DNA of 46,884 nucleotides from Sphingobacterium thalpophilum (GTDB taxonomy: Bacteria; Bacteroidota; Bacteroidia; Chitinophagales; Chitinophagaceae). The DNA lies in contig CAMBYC010000004.1 of assembly GCA_945871875.1 (NCBI GenBank), positions 1-46,884 on the forward strand. Reading direction: 5' to 3'. Every line of letters starts with the position of its first letter. The stretch's first letter is position 1. The translations under genes and the position numbers were made by a program. The notes under the pieces were generated by a model, which was given only the letters and a program-made list of their open reading frames with translations, was not told the DNA's origin and searched no databases. This document shows, piece by piece, positions 1 through 8,363 of the stretch.

Positions 1-1299
1 CAAGGCTTTGATACCTTCAGTTCAAAAGCATTCAACCAAAAGCTTAGAGATTTATCTAAGAATGATGGCGTAATTGCCCACAATGTGGGAGATTTCGATA
101 AAGCTTTTGCTGAATCTGCACAAAAAATTGAATCCTTCTACGAAACCAATATGGTATCGCATTCTACCATGGAACCGATGAATTGCACGGTTCAATGGCA
201 CGACGATACACACGTAGAAGTTTGGGTTTCTACACAAGGTCCAAACATCATCAAAGGAGAGATTGCATCCACACAAGGATTAAAATCAGACGATATCAAA
301 GTTAATGTGGCTTTCAACGGCGGTGGATTTGGTAGAAGATTATCAGGAGACTTTGCCAATGAGGCAGCAGGAATCGCCAAAGCAATGGGCGGCAAACCTG
401 TAAAAACGATTTGGACCAGAGAAGACGATACCCAAATGGGACCATTCAGACCGATGACTTTTTCGGCCATGAAAGCTGCGTTAGACAAAGACGGAAAGGT
501 GACCGCATTTCAACATAAAGTGATTTCACCTTCTATTGCTGCCACTAAAAATGCAAAATACGATGCAACCAAGGCAGATAAAACCATGACAGAAGGCATC
601 AGCGATCAGAAGTATGAGATTCCAAACATGAAAAACGCTTATGTTTTTGCTGAAACACATATTCCGTTAGCCCCTTGGCGTTCGGTAACAAGTTCTACAT
701 TGGCATTCTCGCACGAGTGTTTTATAGATGAATTGGCTGTAGCCGCGAAAAAGGATCCATTCCAATTTAGGTTTGATATGATGCCCAAACCATCAGACCC
801 CAAAAAGGTGTTGATGAAGCTAAAAGAATTTTCAAAGTGGGATCAACCGTTGCCCAAAGGTTGGGGAAGAGGCGTTGCCCAGTATGAATTCTTCGCAGGC
901 TTGGCAGCGATGGTTGTGGAAGTATCCACAAAACCCAACGGTGGCGTAAAAGTTGAAAAAGTTTATTGTGTGATTGATTTAGGTACAGTTGTAAATCCAG
1001 ATACCGTAAACGCACAAGTTGAAGGAGCGGTAGTAATGGGCATAACGGCAGCCACCAAAGATGAAATCGTATTTGAAAATGGAAAATCTGTGCAAACCAA
1101 TTTCCACAACAACAGAATGATGCGCATGAACGAAATGCCGAAAGTGGAAACATTAATATTGGCAGACGGCGGCTCTGTAATTAAAGGTGTTGGCGAACCA
1201 GGTTTACCTCCAGTTGCTCCGGCATTGGCAAATGCTGTTTTTGCAGCAACGGGAAAGCGTATGAGAAAAATGCCTTTTGATTTAAACAAGCTGGGTTAA
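1..1299 (+). CDS. Molybdopterin-dependent hydroxylase large subunit, IorB-like (5' partial)
   Basis: The reading frame is open from base 1, so the true start lies upstream; 432 codons are visible. It resembles the beta (large) subunit of isoquinoline 1-oxidoreductase-type enzymes of the xanthine dehydrogenase superfamily, which hydroxylate heterocycles or oxidise aldehydes at a molybdenum cofactor. Visible family signs are a glycine-rich FNGGGFGRR cofactor-binding stretch, WTREDD, an APWRSV segment, and near the C-terminus GVGEPGLPPVAPALANA, where the Glu of GVGE matches the family's catalytic base. The usual small [2Fe-2S] subunit gene is not in view and would lie upstream. Substrate is unknown. 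It is a confident superfamily call and a fairly confident IorB subfamily call. Confidence 0.85.
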   Translation, partial: QGFDTFSSKAFNQKLRDLSKNDGVIAHNVGDFDKAFAESAQKIESFYETNMVSHSTMEPMNCTVQWHDDTHVEVWVSTQGPNIIKGEIASTQGLKSDDIKVNVAFNGGGFGRRLSGDFANEAAGIAKAMGGKPVKTIWTREDDTQMGPFRPMTFSAMKAALDKDGKVTAFQHKVISPSIAATKNAKYDATKADKTMTEGISDQKYEIPNMKNAYVFAETHIPLAPWRSVTSSTLAFSHECFIDELAVAAKKDPFQFRFDMMPKPSDPKKVLMKLKEFSKWDQPLPKGWGRGVAQYEFFAGLAAMVVEVSTKPNGGVKVEKVYCVIDLGTVVNPDTVNAQVEGAVVMGITAATKDEIVFENGKSVQTNFHNNRMMRMNEMPKVETLILADGGSVIKGVGEPGLPPVAPALANAVFAATGKRMRKMPFDLNKLG

Positions 1300-1421
1300 G
1301 CCACAAATGCTCAAATATATTGCCACGAATGCACGAATAAAACTTTAATTGCCACGAATACACGAATAAAACCTAATTATTAGTAATAACCCTTACTAAT
1401 GATTTTTTTAAAGTATATTCC

Positions 1422-1489
1422 TTAAATATAAAATCTCTTTAAAATATTATAACTATTGATATAATTTTTTAAAGAGATTTTATATTTTA
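1422..1489. terminator. Long AT-rich hairpin, possible bidirectional terminator or MITE core
   Basis: Arms 1422-1450 and 1461-1489 are complementary at 27 of 29 positions around a 10-base loop (1451-1460). The core is TATAAAATCTCTTTAAAA and its complement. It lies between two convergent genes and has A/T-rich flanks, so it could end transcription from both sides. It also sits at the centre of inverted copies of the 17-bp repeat (1322 and 1514), which resembles a small non-autonomous element. Confidence 0.65.
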
Positions 1490-1540
1490 TTGAAGATATA
1501 ATTAAGAGTTATTATTCGTGCATTCGTGGCAAAAGAAGTA

Positions 1541-1581
1541 GTTAGTAGTTAGTATTTAGATAACATTCGTGCATTCGTGGC
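1541..1581 (+). repeat. Extended repeat copy, 3' flank of the acylation cassette
   Basis: GTTAGTAGTTAG, then 5 extra bases, then ATAACATTCGTGCATTCGTGGC. The same composite sequence without the 5 extra bases occurs in the same orientation at 6520-6553. The two copies bracket the four-gene acylation cassette. Confidence 0.8.
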
Positions 1582-1661
1582 TAATACATTCGTGCATTCG
1601 TGGCTAATAAAGTTTTATTCGTGCATTCGTGGCAAATACATTCGTGCATTCGTGGCAAAAA

Positions 1662-1889
1662 TTAAGAATTTAAGTCTTTCAATATATCTCCAACAGTTTT
1701 CCATTTTTGAATCTGGGTTGTTGTAAATTTCTTCTTAAACTTTTTTTCAATCGCTACAATCAAGTAAATATGGTTAATTGAATCCCACTCTTCGATATCG
1801 GCAGCAGTTGTTTTTTCAGTTATTTCTAAACGATCGTTTTCAAATATGTCTTTGAAAATTGGTAAAATATCATCAATTGTTATATTCAT
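1662..1889 (-). CDS. Acyl carrier protein
   Basis: A 75-residue stand-alone carrier protein. The motif EWDSINHIYLI matches the phosphopantetheine site, with Ser37 as the predicted attachment residue, followed by the helix typical of ACPs. Length is normal for the family. Its ATG overlaps the end of the upstream FkbH-like gene by 4 bases (ATGA), so the two are almost certainly translationally coupled. Such pairing with FkbH-like HAD proteins is known in methoxymalonyl-ACP and related pathways, where the ACP carries the glyceryl-derived unit. Here it is expected to hand its acyl group to the MBOAT/SGNH pair encoded upstream. It is not the housekeeping fatty-acid ACP, judging by divergence and context. 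Confidence 0.9.
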   Translation of the reverse strand: MNITIDDILPIFKDIFENDRLEITEKTTAADIEEWDSINHIYLIVAIEKKFKKKFTTTQIQKWKTVGDILKDLNS

Positions 1890-3544
1890 TTTGAAATAAT
1901 CTTATTGTTTAAAGTTTTGAAGCCGTTTATATCTAATTTGTAATTGTTTTTCTCTTTTGTTGATGAAAAGCCCATATCTGTATAAAAATTCGAGACGATT
2001 TTATTTTTAGGTGTTTCCAGATATTCGCCAAATAAAACGCTAATATTCTTTTGTTTTAACTTATCAACAAGATAATTTAAAACAAATGCTTCCAAAGTTC
2101 TTTTCAATACCCTACAACTCATAATCCAAGTATCAATAAATGCTTTATTTTGACTATTGATTTTTATAATTATTACACTTATTAAACCGTAGTTTCCAAA
2201 TTTGTCTGCCAGATGCACTGAAACAGTTAGATGAGAATTGTCTTCGCTTATTTTTTGAATATCATCTGAAGTATATCTAATAGTTCGTAGATTAAACTGG
2301 TTAGAACGCTGTGTAAGTTGGGCAATTCTTTCATAATCAATAGGCTTAAATGCTCCAACCTCTGCAACCATTTGTAATGAAGTTAAATAGTCATCTATAT
2401 TGGTTATTGAATCAGCCAATTGAACTCTCTTTGCTTCCTCTTGGTATTGGATGGTACGGTTAGCATCATTTTCTGTATAGGAGGTAGTTTCAAATAAATT
2501 TAGGCCAATAAGATAAGGCAAGAAATCAGCAGGGTCTTCAGGTAATTCAGGAACATTTATTTCTGTTAAATGTTGCTTTACAATTTCTCTTTCAGCTGGA
2601 TTATCATCTAGAAATACCATTGAATCGTATCCAATATTTAGAACTTTTTGAATGGTTTGGATATTATCTACTTTGTTATTCCAATTTGCAACAAAAACTG
2701 CAATATCATCAAGTTTCAAATGCATATCAGGATGATTCAAAAAAGGTAGTTTTGCAGTTTCTTCATTGTTTTTTGAACAAACTGCTAATACAATTCCACG
2801 ATTTTTCAGTTGCTTAATCCATTTTTGTAATCTGCTAAATGCTTTTCCATTTCCCAAGGCTCCAAGTTGTATGCCTTCTAAACCATCATCACCTATAATT
2901 CCACCCCACAAAGTATTGTCCAAATCTAAAATCAAACACTTTTTAAATTGCCCTTTGATTGATGCAATGAATCCTAAAATATTATTTGATAACCAGTTTA
3001 AATAATCAATTGTAAAGTGCAATTCTGCATTAACTACTTGAGACCAATCCGTTGTTGAATCAATTCCATGTCTTTGGCTATCGATTAAATAGAAAGATGG
3101 ATTTTGATGGCTGAATTCAAGAAGTTGCACATTTAATTTTAGGGATTGATACCCCCATGAATGTTGTACTTTGGAAAAATAATTACCGAAAATATTGTCA
3201 TTACTGTTTAATGGTAATGGAAATAAAATTTTACAGTCAGGTAATCTTTGCGATAAAATTGATATAAGATTATTGAAATGTTCAATATACTTGTGTGCAA
3301 AAATTAGTTGCTCCGTTGAAGAATTTTCATAAAAATGATCCCGTAAACCTAAATAGGATTCGTGCCAAATAATAAAATCTGGGGAAAATGAATACAACCC
3401 AGACTTATCATCTACAATTTCAAGATTTATTGAATGGTAATCCGCTTCATACCATTCAACTTTAAAATTGTAGTTTCTTGCAGCCAATTTTAAAGACTTG
3501 CATAAAAATTGTGTTGCATAATTTCCTAAAATGGCAATTCTCAT
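1886..3544 (-). CDS. FkbH-like HAD-IIIC family protein
   Basis: A 552-residue cytoplasmic protein. Residues 1 to about 190 form the SGNH-like N-terminal region common in FkbH homologues. A HAD core follows, with the nucleophile motif DLDNT (Asp207, Asp209) in LILDLDNTLWGGIIGDDG, then VCSKNNEETA and VFLDDNPAERE. The C-terminal ~150 residues look like a GNAT-type acyltransferase fold. Characterised FkbH-type enzymes transfer a glyceryl group from 1,3-bisphosphoglycerate to an ACP and remove the phosphate. The gene overlaps the ACP gene by 4 bases and lies 127 bases after the SGNH gene. Loading of a glyceryl-like unit on the partner ACP is inferred; the actual substrate is not visible. Confidence 0.88.
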   Translation of the reverse strand: MRIAILGNYATQFLCKSLKLAARNYNFKVEWYEADYHSINLEIVDDKSGLYSFSPDFIIWHESYLGLRDHFYENSSTEQLIFAHKYIEHFNNLISILSQRLPDCKILFPLPLNSNDNIFGNYFSKVQHSWGYQSLKLNVQLLEFSHQNPSFYLIDSQRHGIDSTTDWSQVVNAELHFTIDYLNWLSNNILGFIASIKGQFKKCLILDLDNTLWGGIIGDDGLEGIQLGALGNGKAFSRLQKWIKQLKNRGIVLAVCSKNNEETAKLPFLNHPDMHLKLDDIAVFVANWNNKVDNIQTIQKVLNIGYDSMVFLDDNPAEREIVKQHLTEINVPELPEDPADFLPYLIGLNLFETTSYTENDANRTIQYQEEAKRVQLADSITNIDDYLTSLQMVAEVGAFKPIDYERIAQLTQRSNQFNLRTIRYTSDDIQKISEDNSHLTVSVHLADKFGNYGLISVIIIKINSQNKAFIDTWIMSCRVLKRTLEAFVLNYLVDKLKQKNISVLFGEYLETPKNKIVSNFYTDMGFSSTKEKNNYKLDINGFKTLNNKIISK

Positions 3545-3671
3545 TCTAAACTTTTTAAATGCTTTAGATACTTGGTTTAATCGTTCTATACCAACTTGTT
3601 ACAATACAATCAAACTATGTTGTAAATATTTAATCAACCAATAACATAATGGTCCTTTATTATTTTATATT

Positions 3672-4670
3672 TCATTCCTTTTCGAGAAAATTATTTTTAA
3701 AATCAGTAGTAAAAAAATCACTTCCACGTTTATTCAAATGATGAGAATCACCAAAATAATTATTTGGTAAAAAATCATGTTTATCATAAATCTGAAAGGC
3801 AGGAAACCTTTTTTGTATCCAAAGTTTAAATTTTGGCATCTTTTTGGGATAAAATGAATTATACAAATACTTTTTACTGGCTTGATTTAATGGGAAAAAT
3901 ATAAATATTGGTTTGATATCTTTCTCTACACAAATTGAATGTATAGAATCTAAATACGACACTAATATTTCATTCATTTTTATAGGAATCTTACTATTAA
4001 ACAAGTCAAACTCTTTGCTAATCTCAATTGATGAGTCTTTATCATTAAATAATTGAAAACCTAAATTTGATTTTGAGGTATTAAATTGATGATTTTTGCT
4101 GGTTAAGTTTGCACTTAAACTACTTAAAAAATAACTTCTAAAAGCAAGTACATTATTGTTTGAAATCAAATTTCTTTCAGAAGAAATTAAATACCCAGGA
4201 ATTTCACCTTCCAAAGTAATATTTTTATTTTTCTCCAATAACTCAATTCTTTTTAAATCATCATTGGTTATTAAATGATTATATATTGATTGTTTAAATA
4301 TGTTGTCCGTAATAAAATGGTTAATACCAAAAGAAATTATAACAGTATCAATTTTATTTCTTTTTAATATATTTTTTAATAGCAAAAAACCTTCCAATGG
4401 AGTTCCAGCACCTATGGAAAAATTTATAAAATTATGTTTTAACAAAATAGGGTTTAATCCAACCATTGGTCGCGAATCACCAATAATTATATTGGTGTAT
4501 GGATATAATGATTGGTTAGATTTATCTATTTTAAATTGCATTATTTTGTTTTCATCTACAGAAGAAAAAAATCCGAGTGGATTTAACTTAAAATAGATTA
4601 ATATAATTGAATACCCAACAAGTGATACAACAAATAAATAAATAATAGCTTTTTTTATTATCGAAATCAT
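3672..4670 (-). CDS. Membrane-anchored SGNH-hydrolase-like protein (DltD/AlgJ-like role)
   Basis: 332 residues with one N-terminal membrane segment (about 7-26) and no lipobox, so an anchored extracytoplasmic domain is expected. SGNH landmarks are complete: GDSR with Ser66, the block III FGIN (Asn117), and a C-terminal DSHH with Asp308 and His311 as Asp-x-x-His. The gene starts 6 bases after the MBOAT stop codon. MBOAT plus SGNH pairs carry out O-acylation of surface polymers, for example DltB/DltD for D-alanylation and AlgI with AlgJ/AlgX for alginate acetylation. Here it probably transfers, or edits, the acyl group that the MBOAT delivers across the membrane. Sequence identity to named families cannot be judged by eye. 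Confidence 0.75.
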   Translation of the reverse strand: MISIIKKAIIYLFVVSLVGYSIILIYFKLNPLGFFSSVDENKIMQFKIDKSNQSLYPYTNIIIGDSRPMVGLNPILLKHNFINFSIGAGTPLEGFLLLKNILKRNKIDTVIISFGINHFITDNIFKQSIYNHLITNDDLKRIELLEKNKNITLEGEIPGYLISSERNLISNNNVLAFRSYFLSSLSANLTSKNHQFNTSKSNLGFQLFNDKDSSIEISKEFDLFNSKIPIKMNEILVSYLDSIHSICVEKDIKPIFIFFPLNQASKKYLYNSFYPKKMPKFKLWIQKRFPAFQIYDKHDFLPNNYFGDSHHLNKRGSDFFTTDFKNNFLEKE

Positions 4671-4676
4671 GTTACA

Positions 4677-6110
4677 TTAAAATTGAAAATACACGAAACT
4701 TGTTTTTTTGTCGAAACAAAAAAAGATAGCTAAACCTAAAATCAAATAAGAGCAGTATTTTAAAAAAACAGGAATATTTTCAAACGTTTTATACTTTCTA
4801 ATCATTAAATCGCCGATTATTATTGGTGCAATAATTAGAATACACTCCCATCCTTCTGGCAAACTTAAAAGCTGATAAGGATTGTGGTATAAACTTGATA
4901 AGATAGTTGTTAAATAATTCCATGCATGTTGTAAACTTTCTGCTCTAAAATACACATAGCCAATGCAAACCATTATATAAGTTCTAACAATTTTAAAGAC
5001 ATCTAAAAAGGAGAAAGTTGAATCCTTATTGTATTCTATAAGTTTTATTCTTTTTTTTGAGAAAACAATTGGAATATAGTAGATACTAAACAAAAACCCT
5101 TGCGCTACATAATGCCAAGCTGGTCCATGCCAAAAACCAGAAATTAAAAAAGTAATAAAAATAGCTAAGTAAACACCTAGTTTTCCCCAATTACGAAATT
5201 TTAATGCTAAGGGCGTAAAAACATAATCATTTAACCAAGAAGATAAACTAATATGCCATCTACTCCAATATTCACCAATACTTCTTGAGAAATATGGAAG
5301 ATTGAAGTTCTTAAGTAACTCAATTCCGAATAATTTTGAAACTCCTCTTGCAATATCTGAATAACCACTAAAATCTCCATAAATTAAAAATGATAAACTT
5401 ATTACACCAACAATGAGTGAAATCCCATTGTATTGTTCATATTTAGTAAAAGCATTATTAACAATATTGGCTAATGAATCTGCAACAACCACTTTTTTAA
5501 ACATTCCCCAAAGCATCAACTGTAATCCTGAGATACTTTGTTTGTAATTAAATTTTCGTTTTTTGTATAGTTGGGGTAAAAGATGGGTGGCACGTTCAAT
5601 TGGGCCTGCCACCAATAAAGGGAAATAAGATACAAATAAGCTATATTCAATATAGCTTTTAACTGGCTTTATTCGGTTGTAAAAAATATCAGTTAGATAT
5701 GAAATCCCATGAAATGTATAAAAAGAAATTCCAATTGGGAGTAGAATATTCAACTCAAAGGGTTTGATTTTTATTCCTAGGTTATAGAAAAATTCTATAA
5801 ACGAGTTAACAAAAAAATCAGCATATTTGAAATAGCAAAGAATTAATATTTTAATAAAAACACTTAATCTTAATAACCATTTTCTTTTATTTTCAACATC
5901 ACTATTGTTAATCAATATTCCTAAAAAATAATCTATCCCAGTAGAAAATAGTAGTAAAAACAAAAATCTCCAATCCCAAAAAGCATAAAATACATAACTC
6001 GAAAACAGTAAAAATATATTTTGGGTTGACTTATTTTTTGAGAATAAATACCAATAACATAAAAAAACAAAGGGTAAAAATATTAAAAATTCCAATGAAT
6101 TAAATAACAT
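4677..6110 (-). CDS. MBOAT family membrane-bound O-acyltransferase (AlgI/DltB-like)
   Basis: 477 residues with about ten or more hydrophobic segments, typical for bacterial MBOAT proteins. The family's two key histidines are visible: His286 in YWSRWHISLSSW and His328 in SGFWHGPAWHYVAQG. Other family stretches are LLPIGISFYTF, VAGPIERA and YGDFSGYSDIARG. It moves an acyl group from a cytoplasmic carrier to an extracytoplasmic acceptor. It is the first gene of the four-gene operon, so the likely donor is the ACP encoded at its end. AlgI-type MBOATs often use acetyl donors, so simple O-acetylation remains possible. The acceptor polymer is unknown. Confidence 0.92.
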   Translation of the reverse strand: MLFNSLEFLIFLPFVFLCYWYLFSKNKSTQNIFLLFSSYVFYAFWDWRFLFLLLFSTGIDYFLGILINNSDVENKRKWLLRLSVFIKILILCYFKYADFFVNSFIEFFYNLGIKIKPFELNILLPIGISFYTFHGISYLTDIFYNRIKPVKSYIEYSLFVSYFPLLVAGPIERATHLLPQLYKKRKFNYKQSISGLQLMLWGMFKKVVVADSLANIVNNAFTKYEQYNGISLIVGVISLSFLIYGDFSGYSDIARGVSKLFGIELLKNFNLPYFSRSIGEYWSRWHISLSSWLNDYVFTPLALKFRNWGKLGVYLAIFITFLISGFWHGPAWHYVAQGFLFSIYYIPIVFSKKRIKLIEYNKDSTFSFLDVFKIVRTYIMVCIGYVYFRAESLQHAWNYLTTILSSLYHNPYQLLSLPEGWECILIIAPIIIGDLMIRKYKTFENIPVFLKYCSYLILGLAIFFCFDKKTSFVYFQF

Positions 6111-6586
6111 CTAATAACGCAATTTAAATTTTCAACACTTTAAAACAATCAATATCAACTTGAACTGTTCCAATTTTAAACTATAAACGCTAATTAAAAA
6201 AAATATTTCAATATTGATGAAATATGTTTAGCGGTTGTTTAAAAAGCATAGTACATATACTTTTGATTAGAATAAACTGATGTAGTTGTATGATCGTTTA
6301 TAAAATGCGCAATAGCTTCATTTATTTTTAATTACGCATTAGAAATAAAAAGCAAATGTTGAGGCTATGCAATTTCAGTAATACCCAATATTGCCGAGCT
6401 GAAGTTGGAGGGAATTAAAAAACGCCTTTCTATTTTCTTAATGCACAATTTGTGTTAAACTATAATTATTAACAAGTATCTTTCGTGCATTAGTGGCATT
6501 TAGTAGTTAGCTATTAGTTGTTAGTAGTTAGATAACATTCGTGCATTCGTGGCATCTAAAGATTTCGTACCACCAATTACTTATAT
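6111..6586. repeat. Repeat-containing intergenic region upstream of the acylation operon
   Basis: No convincing gene in these 476 bases. Near 6396-6420 lies a degraded copy of the AGCTGAAGCTTGGGG element that is better preserved, in reverse, at 42916-42946. At 6482-6497 is a one-mismatch copy of the 17-bp repeat and at 6537-6553 a perfect copy ATTCGTGCATTCGTGGC, with a TTAGTAGTTAG-type spacer between. The operon promoter should lie near 6111-6250, but no clear -7 box was recognised. Confidence 0.75.
6520..6553 (+). repeat. Extended repeat copy, 5' flank of the acylation cassette
   Basis: GTTAGTAGTTAGATAACATT followed by CGTGCATTCGTGGC. This matches 1541-1581 apart from a 5-base insertion there, in the same orientation, so the pair forms direct repeats about 5 kb apart. 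Confidence 0.8.
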
Positions 6587-6928
6587 CTACTTCCCATCCA
6601 TGAAATACAATAAAATATGATCTTTTAAAAAGTTCTCTTGTTGTATTGCATCCATTGGAGGCATGTGTTTTAATTGTTTATAGTGCGGCCAACCTTCATC
6701 ATCTTTGCTCTCAAATTCAAAAAAACCACTACTTTCCAACAAAGCACAAACTGCAACGTGCATCAAATCTTGCTTTTGCTCTTTTGTATATTTCAGCTGA
6801 TTGAATCCTGATTCTTGTACGCCTATTAAAAACAAAATTGTTTCCACATCTGGCTTTTTCCCAAATCTTGCCATCAACTGCTCTTCCAATTTCCACCAAC
6901 GTGCCTGTAAATCATCACCAAACTGCAT
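6587..6928 (-). CDS. Small conserved-looking protein coupled to serS
   Basis: 113 residues, no signal peptide or membrane segment, acidic, with Trp-rich N- and mid-sections (WWKLEEQL, DDEGWPHYKQLKHMPPMD). I do not recognise a family. Its ATG overlaps the serS stop codon by one base (TAATG), so it is read from the same mRNA with translational coupling. Length and codon use look like a real gene. The context gives no firm functional clue beyond a housekeeping operon; a cytoplasmic role is likely. Confidence 0.75.
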   Translation of the reverse strand: MQFGDDLQARWWKLEEQLMARFGKKPDVETILFLIGVQESGFNQLKYTKEQKQDLMHVAVCALLESSGFFEFESKDDEGWPHYKQLKHMPPMDAIQQENFLKDHILLYFMDGK

Positions 6929-8199
6929 TAACGTATCTCCTTTTCTTTAAAATATTCCCACAAAACTTCCGGAATTTCAATATGATCTTCTTTTTGATAG
7001 TTCTCCAAAATACTAGCCAAAATTCTTGGCAATGCCAATGAACTTCCATTTAATGTATGAACCAATTGCATTTTACCATTCGTATCTTTAAACCTGATTT
7101 TCATTCGGTTCGATTGAAAGGTTTCAAAATTACTTACAGAACTCACTTCTAACCACCTTTCCTGTGCCTTACTATACACTTCAAAATCGTAGGTTAAAGC
7201 TGATGAAAAACTCATATCACCTCCACACAACCTCAAAATTCTATAAGGCAAACCCAAACTTTGAACCAATCTTTCAACATGTTTCACCATTGCATCAAGC
7301 GTTTCATAGCTTTTTTCTGGATGAACCAATTGCACAATTTCAATTTTGTCAAACTGGTGCACACGATTCAATCCGCGAACATCTTTACCAAAACTTCCAG
7401 CTTCTCTTCTAAAACAAGGCGTATAAGCTGTCATTTTTATTGGTAAATCTCCCTCTTTTACAATTTCATCTCTGTAAATATTGGTAACAGGAACCTCCGC
7501 AGTTGGAATCAAATAATAATTGTCTGCCGGCATAAAATACATTTGCCCTTCTTTATCGGGCAATTGTCCTGTTCCCCAAGCTGATGCTTCATTAACCATA
7601 AAAGGCGGTAAATATTCTGTATAACCCGCAGCGGTATTGTAATCTAAAAAATATTGAATCAACGCTCTTTGCAATTTAGCACCCTTGCCTTTATACAATG
7701 GAAATCCACTTCCCGTTAATTTTACACCAGTTTCAAAATCAACCAAATGGTACTGTTTAATCAAATCCCAATGTGGAACTGCATTCGCATGCAATTCAGG
7801 CATTGTTCCTCCAGAACGTTCTACCACATTTTCTTCAGGCGTTTTTCCTTTTGGAACGATATCAGTAGGCAGATTGGGTAACTTAATCAATAAATCTTGT
7901 TGCTCATTTTCTGCTGCCGTTAACAATAGTTCTAGCTCATCTATTTGAACTTTTTGTTCTGCAACTTCTTGCTTTTGTGCTTCAGCTTCTTCTTTCAAAC
8001 CTTTTGCCATCAATTGTCCTATGGCTTTTGATGAGGCATTGCGCTTGGCTAATAATTCTTCTTTATCGGTTAAAATTTTTCTTCTTTTTTCATCCAATAG
8101 CAAAATGGTATCCACAATTTCAGGATTTCCAAAATGCTTAACCTTAAGTTTCTCTACAACCAAATCTCTATTTTGGCGTAAAAAGTTTATCTGTAACAT
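6928..8199 (-). CDS. serS: Seryl-tRNA synthetase
   Basis: 423 residues, the usual bacterial length. It charges tRNA-Ser with serine in the cytoplasm. The N-terminal ~110 residues form the long helical arm that holds the tRNA. The class II core follows: TAEVPVTNIYRDE, motif 2 in CFRREAGSFGKDVRGLNRVHQF around the ATP and serine site, and motif 3 in NGSSLALPRILASILENYQ. The ATG at 8199 is supported by a -7 box just upstream (8214-8221, minus strand). A 113-residue gene is coupled to its 3' end. Confidence 0.97.
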   Translation of the reverse strand: MLQINFLRQNRDLVVEKLKVKHFGNPEIVDTILLLDEKRRKILTDKEELLAKRNASSKAIGQLMAKGLKEEAEAQKQEVAEQKVQIDELELLLTAAENEQQDLLIKLPNLPTDIVPKGKTPEENVVERSGGTMPELHANAVPHWDLIKQYHLVDFETGVKLTGSGFPLYKGKGAKLQRALIQYFLDYNTAAGYTEYLPPFMVNEASAWGTGQLPDKEGQMYFMPADNYYLIPTAEVPVTNIYRDEIVKEGDLPIKMTAYTPCFRREAGSFGKDVRGLNRVHQFDKIEIVQLVHPEKSYETLDAMVKHVERLVQSLGLPYRILRLCGGDMSFSSALTYDFEVYSKAQERWLEVSSVSNFETFQSNRMKIRFKDTNGKMQLVHTLNGSSLALPRILASILENYQKEDHIEIPEVLWEYFKEKEIR

Positions 8200-8213
8200 T
8201 TAACTAATTTTTG

Positions 8214-8221
8214 CAAAGGTA
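8214..8221 (-). promoter_or_regulatory. Putative -7 box of serS
   Basis: Read on the minus strand this is TACCTTTG, a match to the Bacteroidota -7 consensus TAnnTTTG, 14 bases before the serS ATG. No clear -33 TTTG was seen at the expected distance. Confidence 0.5.
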
Positions 8222-8363
8222 AATGATAATAATACAATGAAGGAATATGAGATACAATAGATTTAAGGTTGATTGAAGTTTTATAGATAAGAATCCCTTA
8301 GATTTAAATTGTATTATAATTAAACGAAATCATTCACATTTAGTCTGAAATAAAAACGAATCA

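Larger units (their letters stand above)
1300..1661. repeat. Repeat-rich intergenic region
   Basis: This 362-base gap carries no credible gene. It holds plus-strand copies of GCCACGAATGCACGAAT (1322-1338) and a one-mismatch variant (1351-1367), then a long hairpin (1422-1489), then five perfect copies of the reverse complement ATTCGTGCATTCGTGGC at 1514-1530, 1565-1581, 1588-1604, 1617-1633 and 1640-1656. The unit contains two copies of CATTCGTG. A degraded copy may start at about 1300. Related copies occur at 6482-6553 and 18657-18720. The two flanking genes converge here. Confidence 0.9.

Noticed and set aside
767-1153. Long minus-strand frame inside the molybdenum hydroxylase gene
   Set aside because: It lies antisense within a well-supported gene and shows no domain; a shadow of the real frame.
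1514-1656. CRISPR-like look of the 17-bp repeat array
   Set aside because: Units are too short, spacings irregular (some only 6-12 bases), copies are dispersed elsewhere in both orientations, and no cas gene is present.
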